Shown here one piece after another: positions 49,901 through 60,000 of a stretch of 60,000 nucleotides of DNA. The DNA lies in contig JAQGDQ010000003.1 in assembly GCA_030141605.1 (NCBI GenBank), positions 2,377,501 through 2,437,500 of the forward strand, written 5' to 3'. Numbering within the stretch: the stretch's first letter is position 1; each line of letters begins with the position of its first letter. This DNA comes from Tubiluchus corallicola. Lineage: Eukaryota > Priapulida > Priapulimorpha > Priapulimorphida > Tubiluchidae. Both the position numbers and the translations under genes were made by a program. The notes beneath the pieces are model-generated. The model was not told the origin of the DNA. It made no database searches and saw only the letters and a list, made by a program, of their open reading frames with translations.

Positions 49901-52900
49901 TGGAATTCTTAGTAGCTACTTACTTCAATGCTAAATAATAAAAGAGCCACTGGCACTTGATCATTTTTTAAAATGTACAATGAGCCAACCAACAAACGCA
50001 AGAAAAAGTGAGTGATCAATGGCATGAATTAACCTAAGATGCACTCATCTCAACTAAAACAAGTGACAGCATTCATGGAAATGACCAGTAATATATATAA
50101 ATAGGTTAAAACAAGAAAACACATTCGTGATGAACTTAATGATAAAGACATTGTATACACCATCTAGTACTTACACTCAATATCAAGGAAAAATGGCAGG
50201 CTACTGCCTTGACCCATCTCATTACTAGCTGTGCACTGGTAACTACCGTAATCAGTCTTTAACAACTGTAAAACATAGCACAGAACAAAAACTGAATAGA
50301 AACTTTTTAGTACCGCATAATCGCATAGCACAGTAAAGAAGTGAGAGAGTGTTTATTGAAATATGAGATTAGTTTCCTACAACACATTGAGGAGGTATAC
50401 ATAAGTTTCTTTGAATTATTTTAACAGCTGCCATCTTTAGTGCCATTATTACTATAAAGCAGCACCTATTAGCAATAAAATTTTAATTTTAAAAAATTTA
50501 CATGCAGAGGCACATTTCGTCTAAAAATAAATTTCTGAAATATTTTACTTTTTAAAGAAAAATTTTTGTACCAGCTTTATTCAACTTCATTTTATCAAAC
50601 CCATTAAAAAGAAAGCAACTGAACTTTTACATGCTGCTCACCTTTTGTATACGGAGAGAATTCGATTTTTCTCCTATCTCTTTCCCATTCAATGTCCAGC
50701 GGAAGTACTCAGAAGGAGGATTGGCATCGCTGTCACAAACAAGTTCTAACACATCTCCCTCAGTAGCAACTGATGACTGTAGGTCTGCACCCATGTATAA
50801 CATCTTAACCTCTGGTGGATCTATAAAACAGGAAGAATTGTCATATTCTTTCACCAACTTGTCTAGAATACAATTATGTATGCTGGGGCAATTAAACCTT
50901 GCCTGTTGTGCAAATTAATGCTAAAATTTCAGTAACTGCTATTACAGTTACGATGCAGTTTCTTGACTGACAATTTACATTTGCAACTCTCATACCAAAT
51001 TTTTCCAAAATTTTTTAATTATAACCTTAAAACTTAATCAGCCTTAATAAACGATTTTAAGCTCCTTACATGTGACATCAAGTGTAAATACATCGCTTTC
51101 TGGTCCCCAGCCAACAGAGTTCCAACCAAGACAGGTAAATTCTCCACTCATGTCGCGAGTTACATCTTTTACTGACAGCGTTTCATTAGCATAGTCAAAC
51201 ACTACTCCATCTTTTATCCACTGCACATCAGTGTACCGTGGTTTACCCTGAAACAAATGCATTTTAATGTTTGTAATTTTTTTTTATTTATTGTTTCCTT
51301 CACGCTTTAATCTTCATCAAACCTGTAAGAAATATAAGAGGAAATACAATTAACAACAGTTATTTTAATGTTCTATAGCACCAAAGCAACAGCTTTCGAA
51401 TCCTCTTCACTACATGCCACCAATGAAAAATGATACTGGGAAAGCAAAATTTACATATAGAAACTTATGGCAGGAAAAGCAGGAACAATAGGAATGGTCA
51501 TATTAACATAGTCAAAAAAGTGATCAAGTTGTAAAACGCAATATGGCATCACTTTGACAAGAATCATAACATGTTATGTGACAAGTGAATTACTGATTTA
51601 TTAAAACAATATTGGCTATAAATAATAAAGTAGTATAGTGCTGTATTAATGTTGTCAGTTAATACTTAATTAGTTTACATAACAAATGCTGAGTGTGATA
51701 AAACATCTAATGTGTACCACAACAAAAACATTCCTTATAGACATACAGAAACCTTTCAATAGACATCAAGGTCATTATTGAAAAAAAAACATACCTCTAA
51801 TATACAAGTAATGCTGAAACTGCTGTGTTCAGCAACACGTGCAGATGGCTGTGGAAACCTCGCCCTCGGAGCATCTGTAAAAAATGGAAAAAAATTATTA
51901 AAACACACTGATAGCAAAAACTTAACATGAAAACAAATGTTAAGCAGAGAATTCTATTGATGATACAAACTGAACACTAATGTATTATGTTTATCTTTGC
52001 TCTGTATACTGATTATATCAATAATTTGATAAGCTTCATGAGAAAATTAAAATTAGGAGAACTTATACACATATGCCTTCACTTCTTTATACAAAGAAAA
52101 ATGTGAAAATCAGTATACATTTTTTAATGAGAACATAGTAAATCTTTACTTACATGACACTTTTAAAATGATAAATGCATTTTTGGGATTTTCAGGCCGC
52201 AAAGCCATGTTCCATGACCGACACTCATATGCCGAACGGTCGTCTTCTGCTGAGATCTAAAAGCATCATTAGTTATAGATAAATAAAACAGCATAATACA
52301 AATGTGCAATCCTAGCAGTTGTTTAACATGAAAGTTAAAATTGTGCTTAAATTATTAACCCAGAGACCATATGTATTAAATTCAGCCTTACTGCCTGACA
52401 TTTCCTGCAACTAGAAAAAACAGACAAATAAAAAATCGCTTTGACAGTCTATGCAACGAATATCTATGAAACAAGGCTGAAGATAATTGTTTCAAATTTG
52501 AGTTCAGTCTTGCTGAATTACATTTCATTTCTGTTTATCAGATTTTGTTGCCAAAATTTAATACCAAGGATTCACTCTAACGTACATATACGCTTCACAA
52601 CAACGTACTCACGAACTAAACACGTACCTCTAATGTAATTTTACTGCTACCAACACCCTTGGTGTACTCATCCCCTTCTACTGTGTAGACGGCATCATCT
52701 AGTAATTTACCATTGTGCCACCAGGTGACATTGGCTGGCGGTTTTCCACCATCAGATTCACAAGTTAAGACTAATGAATCGCCTTCTTTTATGTTATCAT
52801 TGCCAATATTAGTGCTAATTACTGGTTCCTGTGGAGGCACTAAAAGTGTAAAAGACTTAAGTGTTGAATTGCAATGAACTACATTATAAAGAATAATGTA

Positions 52901-54465
52901 TCCACATTGAGAATTATGTGGATAACTCCTACAATTCAATAATGTGTAATATTTTCCTTGTATTACTTGTGAACACATTTGTGATACTTCCAATGTCTTA
53001 CGCATTGATTAAAGATATAGCAAAACACAATAACCAAAAATGGGCCTTTTGCAGATACAAAAAAATATTTCTGTAAATAATAACAAAAATTATCAATACT
53101 TAGGGTGACTATAAAAGGGCAACGGCATTCATTGATTTCATAATTTAAGCATACTTATGTAATGCAGCTAGAGGTTCACGTAACATAAATATGTGGTAGC
53201 AGACCTTGTCAGCGACAACTGCATCTTGCCTCTGGATCTGCCATTCTTAAATACTACTCTGAACAGATCATATGACCTGCCTATACACTGCTGATTGGTT
53301 CATTGTTTGTTAGCTCGGACGGATCACGTACGCAGATCTTAATAGGCGATATACTGAATCATGAGCCCAGGTCTGCTGGCTCTTGACTACATGTTGGCAC
53401 ACTTGTTTTCACATCCGGGCCCTCTTCATGAGTGCTTCCGTGGATGCACACGTTTACATACGCCGGTAAAGTGTAGTGTTTGTTGTGTAATTACTGATTT
53501 TAATTTAGTGTTAATTAATTTAATTTAGTGATATTATTATTGGCAACATTTGCATATGCCACATTTAAATAGTGAGATCCATTTCACAAAATCCCTAGTG
53601 AGTTTGAGAACTATACAAACCAATAACATTTAACTCCGCTTCTCCATATATATCATCACCATATCCCACAATGCATTGATACATTCCTGAGTCATCTGCC
53701 TTCGCTTCATATAAACGCAATGAAGAAGAAGGCGAATAAGAAAGGTCTATCCTTTTTCTAGAAATTGGCGTGCCTTTCAGGATACGCCGCTCACCATTTC
53801 TAAAAAGCAACGCTAAAATTAATATTACACAACTATTTTTCTTTTTTCAAAAATTAGCTAATACAATACACCATTGCTTTTTCAGCAAAACGAAAAGTTG
53901 TAAGATAGCAGATAAGCTATCAAACAAGCCTCAGTCCACAAACCATGTCAAACACATTCTACCTGAGCCATGGAACGAGTCGATAGAAATGAACACAAAA
54001 AGCAATTTTACATACATTGTTTGTTTAAAGACATTTTTAGGTCTGGTGAGATATGTTATCCATGATACATCAAATAAACATTATCTCTGTCACATGGTCT
54101 TCAGATGTAATGCTTGGCAATCAGATAGATAGGTGAGAGGACCTCTAGTACAAGACTGTGTAATATGTCACACATTTTTTTATATGTACTACCCAAATTG
54201 TTGCATATACTTTTATGTTATTGGGTGGAATGAGTAATGTAAACGTGGCAAGGTAATGTTTAACTAAATGAGTACTATAAGAAATACGTAATGACATGCC
54301 TTCGTAGTCGCAAAATTCCCCATCCATCCTTCTTCCAAGTGAGCTCAAGTAGCTGTTTTCCTTTAGGCAGTTTATAGTCGCAGTTTAATATCACACTAGT
54401 GTTTTCGTGTGCTACAGGTGGCACTGCTGTCACTAATACCCGTGGGCTAGGTTGTGCTATAATTC
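40665..54465 (-). CDS. Nephrin-like receptor: seven Ig domains, one FN3, TM, signalling tail (5' partial)
   Basis: Twenty-four minus-strand exons join in frame: 54465-54300, 53799-53621, 52839-52628, 52256-52154, 51874-51795, 51247-51070, 50820-50642, 50265-50175, 49766-49649, 49489-49338, 48857-48702, 48503-48393, 47968-47874, 47668-47491, 47323-47159, 46771-46682, 46223-46092, 45862-45832, 44765-44677, 44346-44317, 43876-43838, 43292-43230, 42300-42224 and 40958-40665. They encode about 1000 residues: seven Ig domains, one FN3, a TM helix and a tail of about 210 residues. The order Ig(n)-FN3-TM-tail with tyrosine motifs is that of nephrin (eight Ig plus FN3). Such proteins mediate cell recognition at junctions and signal through SH2 adaptors. 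Each domain is split over two exons. The first exon needs a phase-1 upstream exon, presumably the signal peptide, not found up to 60000. Orthology to nephrin rather than another Ig/FN3 family is inferred from architecture only. Confidence 0.85.
42224..45862 (-). CDS. Nephrin-like receptor, juxtamembrane and middle tail exons
   Basis: Six small exons (31, 89, 30, 39, 63 and 77 nt: 45862-45832, 44765-44677, 44346-44317, 43876-43838, 43292-43230, 42300-42224) encode a hydrophilic cytoplasmic tail with few aromatic residues, including NPYLDHTSGSD. The 30-, 39- and 63-nt exons are all phase 1-1, so each could be skipped without breaking frame. The 30-nt exon is the least certain, as its peptide (IWTYRSPCK) is unlike its acidic/polar surroundings. 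Confidence 0.6.
46092..46223 (-). CDS. Nephrin-like receptor, transmembrane exon
   Basis: The exon encodes a short acidic stalk, a hydrophobic helix of about 24 residues (AMLGIIIVILVLLVIISAII and four more), then the basic stop-transfer RKKKRK. Orientation is therefore extracellular N-terminus. Phase 1 on both sides. Confidence 0.93.
46640..46670. repeat. (AAAAT)n microsatellite
   Basis: Serial aaaat/aaata units are visible in the intron downstream of the second FN3 exon. Confidence 0.85.
46682..47323 (-). CDS. Nephrin-like receptor, fibronectin type III domain
   Basis: Exons 47323-47159 and 46771-46682. It opens with PPQRPRQCKWEEG and closes with GTEYKLDILAVNDIGSSS, which matches the F/G-strand signature of FN3 (TxYxxxVxAxNxxGxS). 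It lies directly before the membrane, as in nephrin. Confidence 0.85.
47491..47968 (-). CDS. Nephrin-like receptor, Ig domain 7
   Basis: Exons 47968-47874 and 47668-47491. Ig core: KVVLTCEMRSIPNP, IEFEWRVGD and GDFQDYMCRARNDIGWS. Phase 0 inside, phase 1 at the end. Confidence 0.88.
48008..48170. repeat. Degenerate (GAT/ATG)n low-complexity tract
   Basis: Repeated gatgat/atgatg words with many substitutions occur in the intron between Ig domains 6 and 7. The plus-strand open frame over it (48071-48295) is a product of this composition. Confidence 0.7.
48393..48857 (-). CDS. Nephrin-like receptor, Ig domain 6
   Basis: Exons 48857-48702 and 48503-48393. Ig core: REFSCSADGDPEPTYKWIKK and HAGLYTCVVSNPMGKAS. 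Both the mid-domain and end introns are phase 1. Confidence 0.9.
49338..49766 (-). CDS. Nephrin-like receptor, Ig domain 5
   Basis: Exons 49766-49649 and 49489-49338. Ig core: FVTLACIIEANPLANDIKW, then YKDD, and VDAGSYTCQASNLIGWG. The mid-domain intron is phase 2 and splits the conserved Trp codon; the end is phase 1. Confidence 0.9.
50175..50820 (-). CDS. Nephrin-like receptor, Ig domain 4
   Basis: Exons 50820-50642 and 50265-50175. Ig core: VLELVCDSDANPPSEYFRW and TDYGSYQCTASNEMGQG. Phase 0 inside, phase 1 at the end. Confidence 0.9.
51070..51874 (-). CDS. Nephrin-like receptor, Ig domain 3
   Basis: Exons 51874-51795 and 51247-51070. Ig core: SFSITCILEGKP, VQWIKDGVVF and DMSGEFTCLGWNSVGWG. 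The GWG tail after the F-strand cysteine recurs in other domains of this protein. Phase 0 inside, phase 1 at the end. Confidence 0.88.
52154..52839 (-). CDS. Nephrin-like receptor, Ig domain 2
   Basis: Exons 52839-52628 and 52256-52154. Ig core: SLVLTCESDGGKPPANVTWW and DDRSAYECRSWN, with an NVT glycosylation site. The mid-domain intron is phase 0 (donor GTACGT) and the closing intron is phase 1 (GTAAGT). Confidence 0.88.
53100..53560. other. Intronic block of higher G+C, possible repeat
   Basis: Between Ig domain 1 and 2 exons lies a stretch of about 350 bp with more balanced composition and many CpG-containing words (ggacggatcacgtacgc, cacatccgggccctc). No protein or terminal repeats were recognised. 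It may be a dispersed element fragment. Confidence 0.25.
53621..54465 (-). CDS. Nephrin-like receptor, Ig domain 1 (two exons)
   Basis: Exons 54465-54300 and 53799-53621. Core residues are SVILNCDYKLP, LELTWKKDG and ADDSGMYQCIV, giving the Cys-Trp-Cys pattern of an Ig fold. The joining intron begins GC rather than GT: the 54300/54299 boundary AAG|GCATGT keeps frame, whereas the nearby GT at 54295 does not. Confidence 0.8.
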
Positions 54466-55998
54466 CTGCAAAATAATAACGAATTATTTTGACAAGATAA
54501 GAATATTAACAAAATTTAACTACTTATACAACTTTCACTTTTGATTGTTAATTGAAATGAAAATCAGCATTATAATTTGTGAATAAGCCTTTTTATAACG
54601 TTTTAAAATATGCAATAATACATGAAAGAACATCGCCTCCTATATAAGCCTGGCGTATGAATTGTAGATATTTACGGTTTCTACAAACTGACATGCTCAT
54701 ACTTACTAAGCTTCTGATTAAGTGCAAACTTAGTGGAACATATTATATAAAAGATAACTTATATAATTTATGAGGCTACTGCTGCATCACAAGAGCAATA
54801 AAAACAACTGATAGTGAATAATTAAGTAGGTAACTGGGGCCACTTATTCCAAAGCACTCTAAAAACTTCATTCCCAAACTCCCAAAGTAATACAAAGCAC
54901 ATTCATTTAGATAGCTGGCTCAGTTTGTTCAAAAACAAATAGGAATCCTTTGTGTTACACTTTACAGGAGCGCAATAACAAATGCTTCACAATTAATAAT
55001 TTTAGTAAAGATACAGTAGTCCAGTGAGTCTGCTAATAATCATGCATTTATATGAGTTCCCCTGAGAGGACAATTACCAACTAAAATTTTATGCAGACCA
55101 TTTATAATGAAAAATGTAAGCGAAACGAAGTTACTAAGTAATTAACGCACAAGAAAAACATAGAGTCAATTTCATCAGAATGAAACTCTTTTTAAAAGCA
55201 AGCAATTTCTCTTTGCTTTAGAAATCTCATTGCATTATTAACATTGTCATCAATCATAGTCACATGCTATCAATCTGCTCCATATCATTCTGATTGCAAG
55301 AAACAGTATATCATTTATACACACAAACCAAGCGTTCAATGACTTCATGCAAAGTCAGTGCAACAGCCTGCCTAATTTCTCTCAATAGCTGCCACTTATT
55401 TGAATAAAATTTCTAGCTCCATTATGTGTGCATAGAAAACAAAACTACTTCCTGTAGATTGTACAGTTATAAAGAAAAGCAGAACAGGAAGAGAAAAGTC
55501 TCTCTGCATGTACTCTAGAGCGAGCACATCCAAAAAGAATAATTAAAAACTGCATGTAATAATACAGGCGCCACAACTGTTGATATCCTGACATGTAATA
55601 TGTACAATTAACGATGCACATTACAGTGTTGTGGCAAGAGTATTCACTGTTAGTACTAATACAAAACACAATGAATAATAATGACAGTGGTCATAGTTTA
55701 TTAATAATAATAACATGGCCTAAATAAGAAATGCAATCACGAGGAAGAATTGAAGAAGCCAGTACATTCAAATATCCATTTACTGTGTCATGCATAGAAA
55801 AATTAATTATGCATAATACCCATGTTAAGTGTGTCAACTGCTTGAATTAGTATAGTAAGATTATATATAACCTCAGCTTATATATATGCAGTTTATATAT
55901 ATGCAGTTGAAATTGAAATTTATATATATAAAAATATATATATAACCATGCTGACATTTTTTTCAAAACTTTAAATATATATATATATATATATATAT

Positions 55999-56050
<52 letters not shown>

Positions 56051-58151
56051 ATATATAGAAAGAGAGAGCTTTGAAAAAGAAATGACAGCATGGTGTAGTA
56101 TTGTTCATTTACGACCTCCACAATTCAGTTTCCCCTTGGGAATAAAAATTATTTGAACACATTTCCGCTGTTTAATGGTGTTCCCACATGTTTCAATTCA
56201 ATCTTCACTCGTAATATTAGAAACCCATATTAGTTTTTCACACTGTGGCTGTATAATTGAGTTTTAATTTTTCAAAGCCATTGTAACCCTATGTCACTCT
56301 GCATGCAGCCCATATAAATACTATGTTTAAATACTTCTTCTGTAGCTTTGTAAAGTTACAATTTAATCCACAGATTGTGAAAATTCATTTTATTATCATT
56401 ACTTAATTTGTCTTGTGGTATGCTTTCAAATGATATCTTACAAGACAATTCTACATTCCTAGTCAGAGGGCACTTTTCTGACACCCAGGCCAATGTACTA
56501 AATTCCAAAATTTGTTTAATTTTGTAGACAAATCCCTTCACAGGCCGGCCCACTTAGCCAAAGTAAGTTAATTTGGTTCCGTGCACTAGAACTCTGCACC
56601 CTCTATCACCCACCAGTGTTTCAGCAACCTGCTATTAAAAGCCTAGGAGGAGAGAGCTTTCAAAACTTTTTGAGAAAAAGACCTTTGACCTTGAACCACA
56701 CCTCCGAGGTTATCCAACAAAGGTTTTACCCTCATCCGGATCCATAAGCTGCTAAAGGCTTAGATACCAATTCGATAAGGTTTCTGTTACTAACCAAAAT
56801 AAAAGCCATAACAATAATAGAAATAATAAAAAATAAACAAACAAACAAGCAACACGCGTTGTTTCAATGTAAGTTGAAATACCAAACAGGCCTAATTGTA
56901 GGCAGAGACGTGATGTATTATTTATCGCGTCCAGGTTATACTAATTGTTACTCAAATTAGGTATTCCAAAGGAACGCGTAGGCCCATTGTGCAGCTAGGA
57001 GTTGTAATCTGAGCTCAAACTTTTAGTTGCACAACTGTTTGTACTACAGTATACTGTTTCAATAAGAGTGTGCAGACATACGATTTTTAATTACACACTA
57101 GACAATAGTTAGAAGTAAGAAGAACGCAGTATCTTATGAAGATCGAGGCACAACTAAACATTCGAAAGAGAAAATCAAAATAACGAAGATAAATCATTCT
57201 TACTGTCTTTGCTGCAATTTTTATTCAATGATTCAGTGACAAATGCAGAGAGATTGCAGACAAAAATAATTATGAAGTTTGGAAAGTGAACAGTGCATGC
57301 AAACACGTCTTTATACAAGGAAATGAAACATTTCATCTTGCTCACTGCTGATTTTCCATCATTCAGTCAATGATAGGTACTGCTTACAATCCTGGTCAGT
57401 CACTCAGGCCAATGCCTAAGCAGTGTGGCTATACATGTATTTGCAAAAGTTGCAAAGGTAAATGATTATGTTATAAAACTTTAGGTTTATATATAGAAGA
57501 ATGAGAAGCCCAAAAATAAGAGTTATTTTTCTGGGCTCATGTATGTACAGCCTAGTAATGAGTAAAGTTCATCAAAACTACCAATACAATAATAAGTGAA
57601 GTGCTTACGCGACGATTTCTCCCAACTCCATCTCTACACATTTTACATAATTTGTTGTAATTCCTTTATGAACATAGTATTGGAGATAAATAAACTTTCG
57701 AATTCATTTGAATTGATGATGAGCCGGTAAGTCAGCAGACAACATATAAACGTCTTGTCATTAATCGCTGGCTAGTTATTTGATAAGTCCAATATTTCTG
57801 GTGTCTATTTCTTTTTTTGTGAATTAACGCACAAATCTGAATTCCGTAGTACGAGTTGCGCAGATACCGTATTTTGGTACCCCTTAGCAAAATTGCTGGA
57901 AGTTCGAGTTGTGCAACTAAATATTGCATGCATGTCTGCGGGGGGCCTAAGGCCTACGGATATATGCGCCGTTTGCCGTATAACCATATGTGGTTATATT
58001 AAAATACACAAAAAATAAACATTTATGCATATCACAAAGCAGACAAAATATTACGCTGATTATATTAAAAAAGCCACAAAATTTAATTTAAAAAAATTAT
58101 GATGTGAAAAGCACTGCCGCAAAATTTTCAAACAGTACAAGCAGTAACAAC
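54466..58151. other. Upstream region or first intron of the nephrin-like gene
   Basis: No exon was recognised on either strand. Because the first found exon starts in phase 1 and lacks a signal peptide, at least one more exon must lie here or beyond the window. Short frames at 55445-55669 and 56356-56553 (minus) do not give a secretion signal joined in the right phase. Confidence 0.4.
55945..56095. repeat. AT-rich hairpin with 28-nt arms
   Basis: The arm accatgctgacatttttttc... (55945-55972) is the inverse, with a few mismatches, of ...agaaatgacagcatggt (56068-56095). Almost everything between is (AT)n. The unit could extrude as a cruciform. Confidence 0.8.
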
Positions 58152-59078
58152 TGTTGGGAGCCGAGTGGACCACTGCGCCAAGTAGACCGCGGTCTACATG
58201 GGCTAGCCCAAGTAGACCGCGTTCTACTTGGGCTGCCCAAGTAGGACACTAGAGACAGGTCGCGAATTGAGTCGTTAAGTGTACTGACACAGTCCGTTGT
58301 GCTTGTTTATGTGATAATAATAATTAAAAACGTTAGTACACGTTGAATAATTTATTATACATCTAATAAAATAAAAGAATTTTATTCTGAGCTGGTAGAA
58401 GCACCGCGAGGAGGTCGAGAGGTTGGACTTAATTAGCTCAGCAAAATTTTTTTTGATGGCTACCTTGCCTTTGAAGCGATCAGTTTATGCCCACTCATAC
58501 ATACACACAGTGATTGCTATTTCAGTTCAAAATCAATTTTCGTTTTGTTTTGAAAATATCAGTTTGTTCATAGGGCAACATCGCTATAACAAACCAATAT
58601 TTTTCATCCACACTGAGGATTTGGAATTAATGTTAGAAAAATTTATCAGCTGCATTTTTATAAACATGTTTATGCAATTCAAGTAGGAAAATATTTGACA
58701 GAATTAGCAAAGCACTTTCACAGAATGTAATACAAAATAAAAATAAATATGACTATGGAAACAATAATAAATACGAGCAAAGTAAATAACAGGCTAAGCT
58801 ACAGCAATATTATAAAATAACATTTTGGTTGGGACTCAAAAAACTCAAAAAAGTTATTACTAGTAACACAATAAACCAAAACTTGACAAAAGGTAAAACT
58901 TGACAAAAGTTCATAAACACTGGAATATTCTCACTTAATATTTAAGTCTACAGCTAAACAATCCTACATCTAACACCTACATTTATCGCTAGTGTCCTAC
59001 TTGGGCTGCCCATGTAGGACACTACTTTTAGCGCATCAAGTGGTCTACTTGGCGCAGTGGTCCACTCGGCTCCCAACA
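58152..59078. mobile_element. DNA transposon with 37-bp perfect terminal inverted repeats (~927 bp)
   Basis: Positions 58152-58188 and 59042-59078 are perfect reverse complements over 37 bp, beginning tgttgggagccgagtggacc. Both ends also carry subterminal palindromes built from ctacttgggc and gtaggacacta. The interior (about 58250-58990) is AT-rich and encodes no recognised protein, so it is non-autonomous. No convincing target duplication was seen (flanks aacaac and caaacc). Perfect ends imply recent insertion. The superfamily was not identified. Confidence 0.9.
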
Positions 59079-60000
59079 CAAACCGTAAAAGCGCGAAGCC
59101 CATAACCTTATTCAGATTAGTTTATTCACAGAATCGCTGAAAGCGCACGGTGCACGCAGCGCAGCAACACTGTATTTTTTATGTATCATTGTCTGACCAA
59201 ACTATGTATGGCCTTCGGCCGAATAATAGCCAAAGCAATTGGCTTGGGTTGTGTGCATTATTTGCGAAGGTATTCTAGTCACTTGTCAACTTTATTAAAG
59301 AAACATGCTGCTACTGTTTGTATTTTGGGATTACAGAAGAATAGCCAAATAAGGGTCGTGTTAATCCTCGAAACCCATTGAAGAATGGTAACAAACTGCT
59401 GATGACCAGTATCTTTTTTGCAGTTGACATGTTTGCATTTTGATTGCTTTCTTTGCATCCTACAGGCCTCGACCAGCTGTCAACTGTTTTTTCTCGTTGG
59501 TTCTGTTTACGAATAACTATTGCTCTAACATTGGACACTGAAATTTGATATCATAAAACAAATGGTTGTGGAACAGTGGTACGTAAGTCTTGAAGTTTGC
59601 TAAATTTTTTATAATGATTGATAATTGACATAACTGTTTAATCTTTCACAATATTCGTTTTCATTGCAAAACGGCTCAAAATGATGACAAGGTTATCACT
59701 TATCCTGCAACGAGTTAGTACTACAATGACTAAGTGACTGAACACCTCTAAGAGTTGAATCGATCAATCTGTATGATATACACTCAGATGAAAAATCTTA
59801 ATGAACAGAGTTTGAAAAAATCTTAGGACAACAAAATTAAAAAACACGACAAAACTATAGCAGTGTTCTAACTTGAAAAGTAGGGTTTTCTATTTCTTCA
59901 TTACACACGAAACTTCTATACCAGCTGCATTTTAAAAGAAACTTGAAGCCATGAGACAATCCTAGCCGAGATGTGTAGCGCTTCGCGTGTGAGATTATCG
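59079..60000. other. Non-coding terminal stretch
   Basis: No gene was recognised. Frames at 59181-59381 (plus) and 59311-59538 (minus) overlap each other and show no known motif. The plus strand is again T-rich here, in contrast to 38.3-59 kb. Confidence 0.35.

Noticed and set aside
55445-55669. Candidate signal-peptide exon (MQFLIILFGCARS) for the receptor
   Set aside because: The only in-phase donor creates a stop on joining to 54465, so it cannot be the first exon.
1-60000. CRISPR arrays, prokaryotic operons, phage or plasmid features
   Set aside because: Intron-rich metazoan genes throughout; none of the repeats has CRISPR-like spacing except the 62-bp tandem array, whose units are contiguous without spacers.

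Overview
This is a eukaryotic, almost certainly invertebrate animal, nuclear DNA window. It is AT-rich and has spliceosomal introns of about 0.3 to 5 kb, metazoan multidomain proteins (an OCRL/INPP5B phosphatase, an Ig/FN3 adhesion receptor, a rhodopsin-like GPCR), microsatellites and many short inverted-repeat transposons. I cannot name the species. No prokaryotic-style operons, CRISPR arrays, tRNAs or rRNAs were seen.

Layout. (1) Positions 1-2955, plus strand: the last four coding exons of RPAP3, an R2TP/HSP90 co-chaperone subunit. (2) 2956-11400: a gene-poor stretch with three fold-back or palindromic MITE-like elements (3095-3713, 7540-8475, 10393-10600) and a dead LINE reverse-transcriptase fragment (8942-9208). 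(3) 11401-37057, plus strand: 22 coding exons of an OCRL/INPP5B-type inositol polyphosphate 5-phosphatase with PH, 5-phosphatase, ASH and RhoGAP-like domains. Only the extreme N-terminal exon is not located. Two of its introns are U12-type: a 4.8-kb AT-AC intron (25640-30465) and a GT-AG intron (33412-34367). An intronless class A GPCR lies antisense inside intron 18. (4) 37058-40664: a convergent intergenic/3'UTR zone. (5) 40665-54465, minus strand: 24 coding exons of a nephrin-like single-pass receptor with seven Ig domains, one FN3 domain, a TM helix and a long tail carrying an ITIM-like tyrosine motif. Its signal-peptide exon lies further upstream (higher coordinate) and was not found. (6) 54466-60000: repeats, including an AT-rich hairpin and a DNA transposon with 37-bp perfect terminal inverted repeats (58152-59078).

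The three large genes are unrelated in function: RNA-polymerase/PIKK complex assembly, endosomal phosphoinositide turnover, and cell adhesion/signalling. Nothing suggests co-regulation. The most notable biology is splicing (minor-spliceosome AT-AC and GT-AG introns plus a GC-AG intron), the nested antisense GPCR, and the diversity of non-autonomous DNA transposons in introns and UTRs. All exon boundaries were set by hand from reading-frame continuity, splice consensus and remembered family conservation; none is supported by transcripts here.
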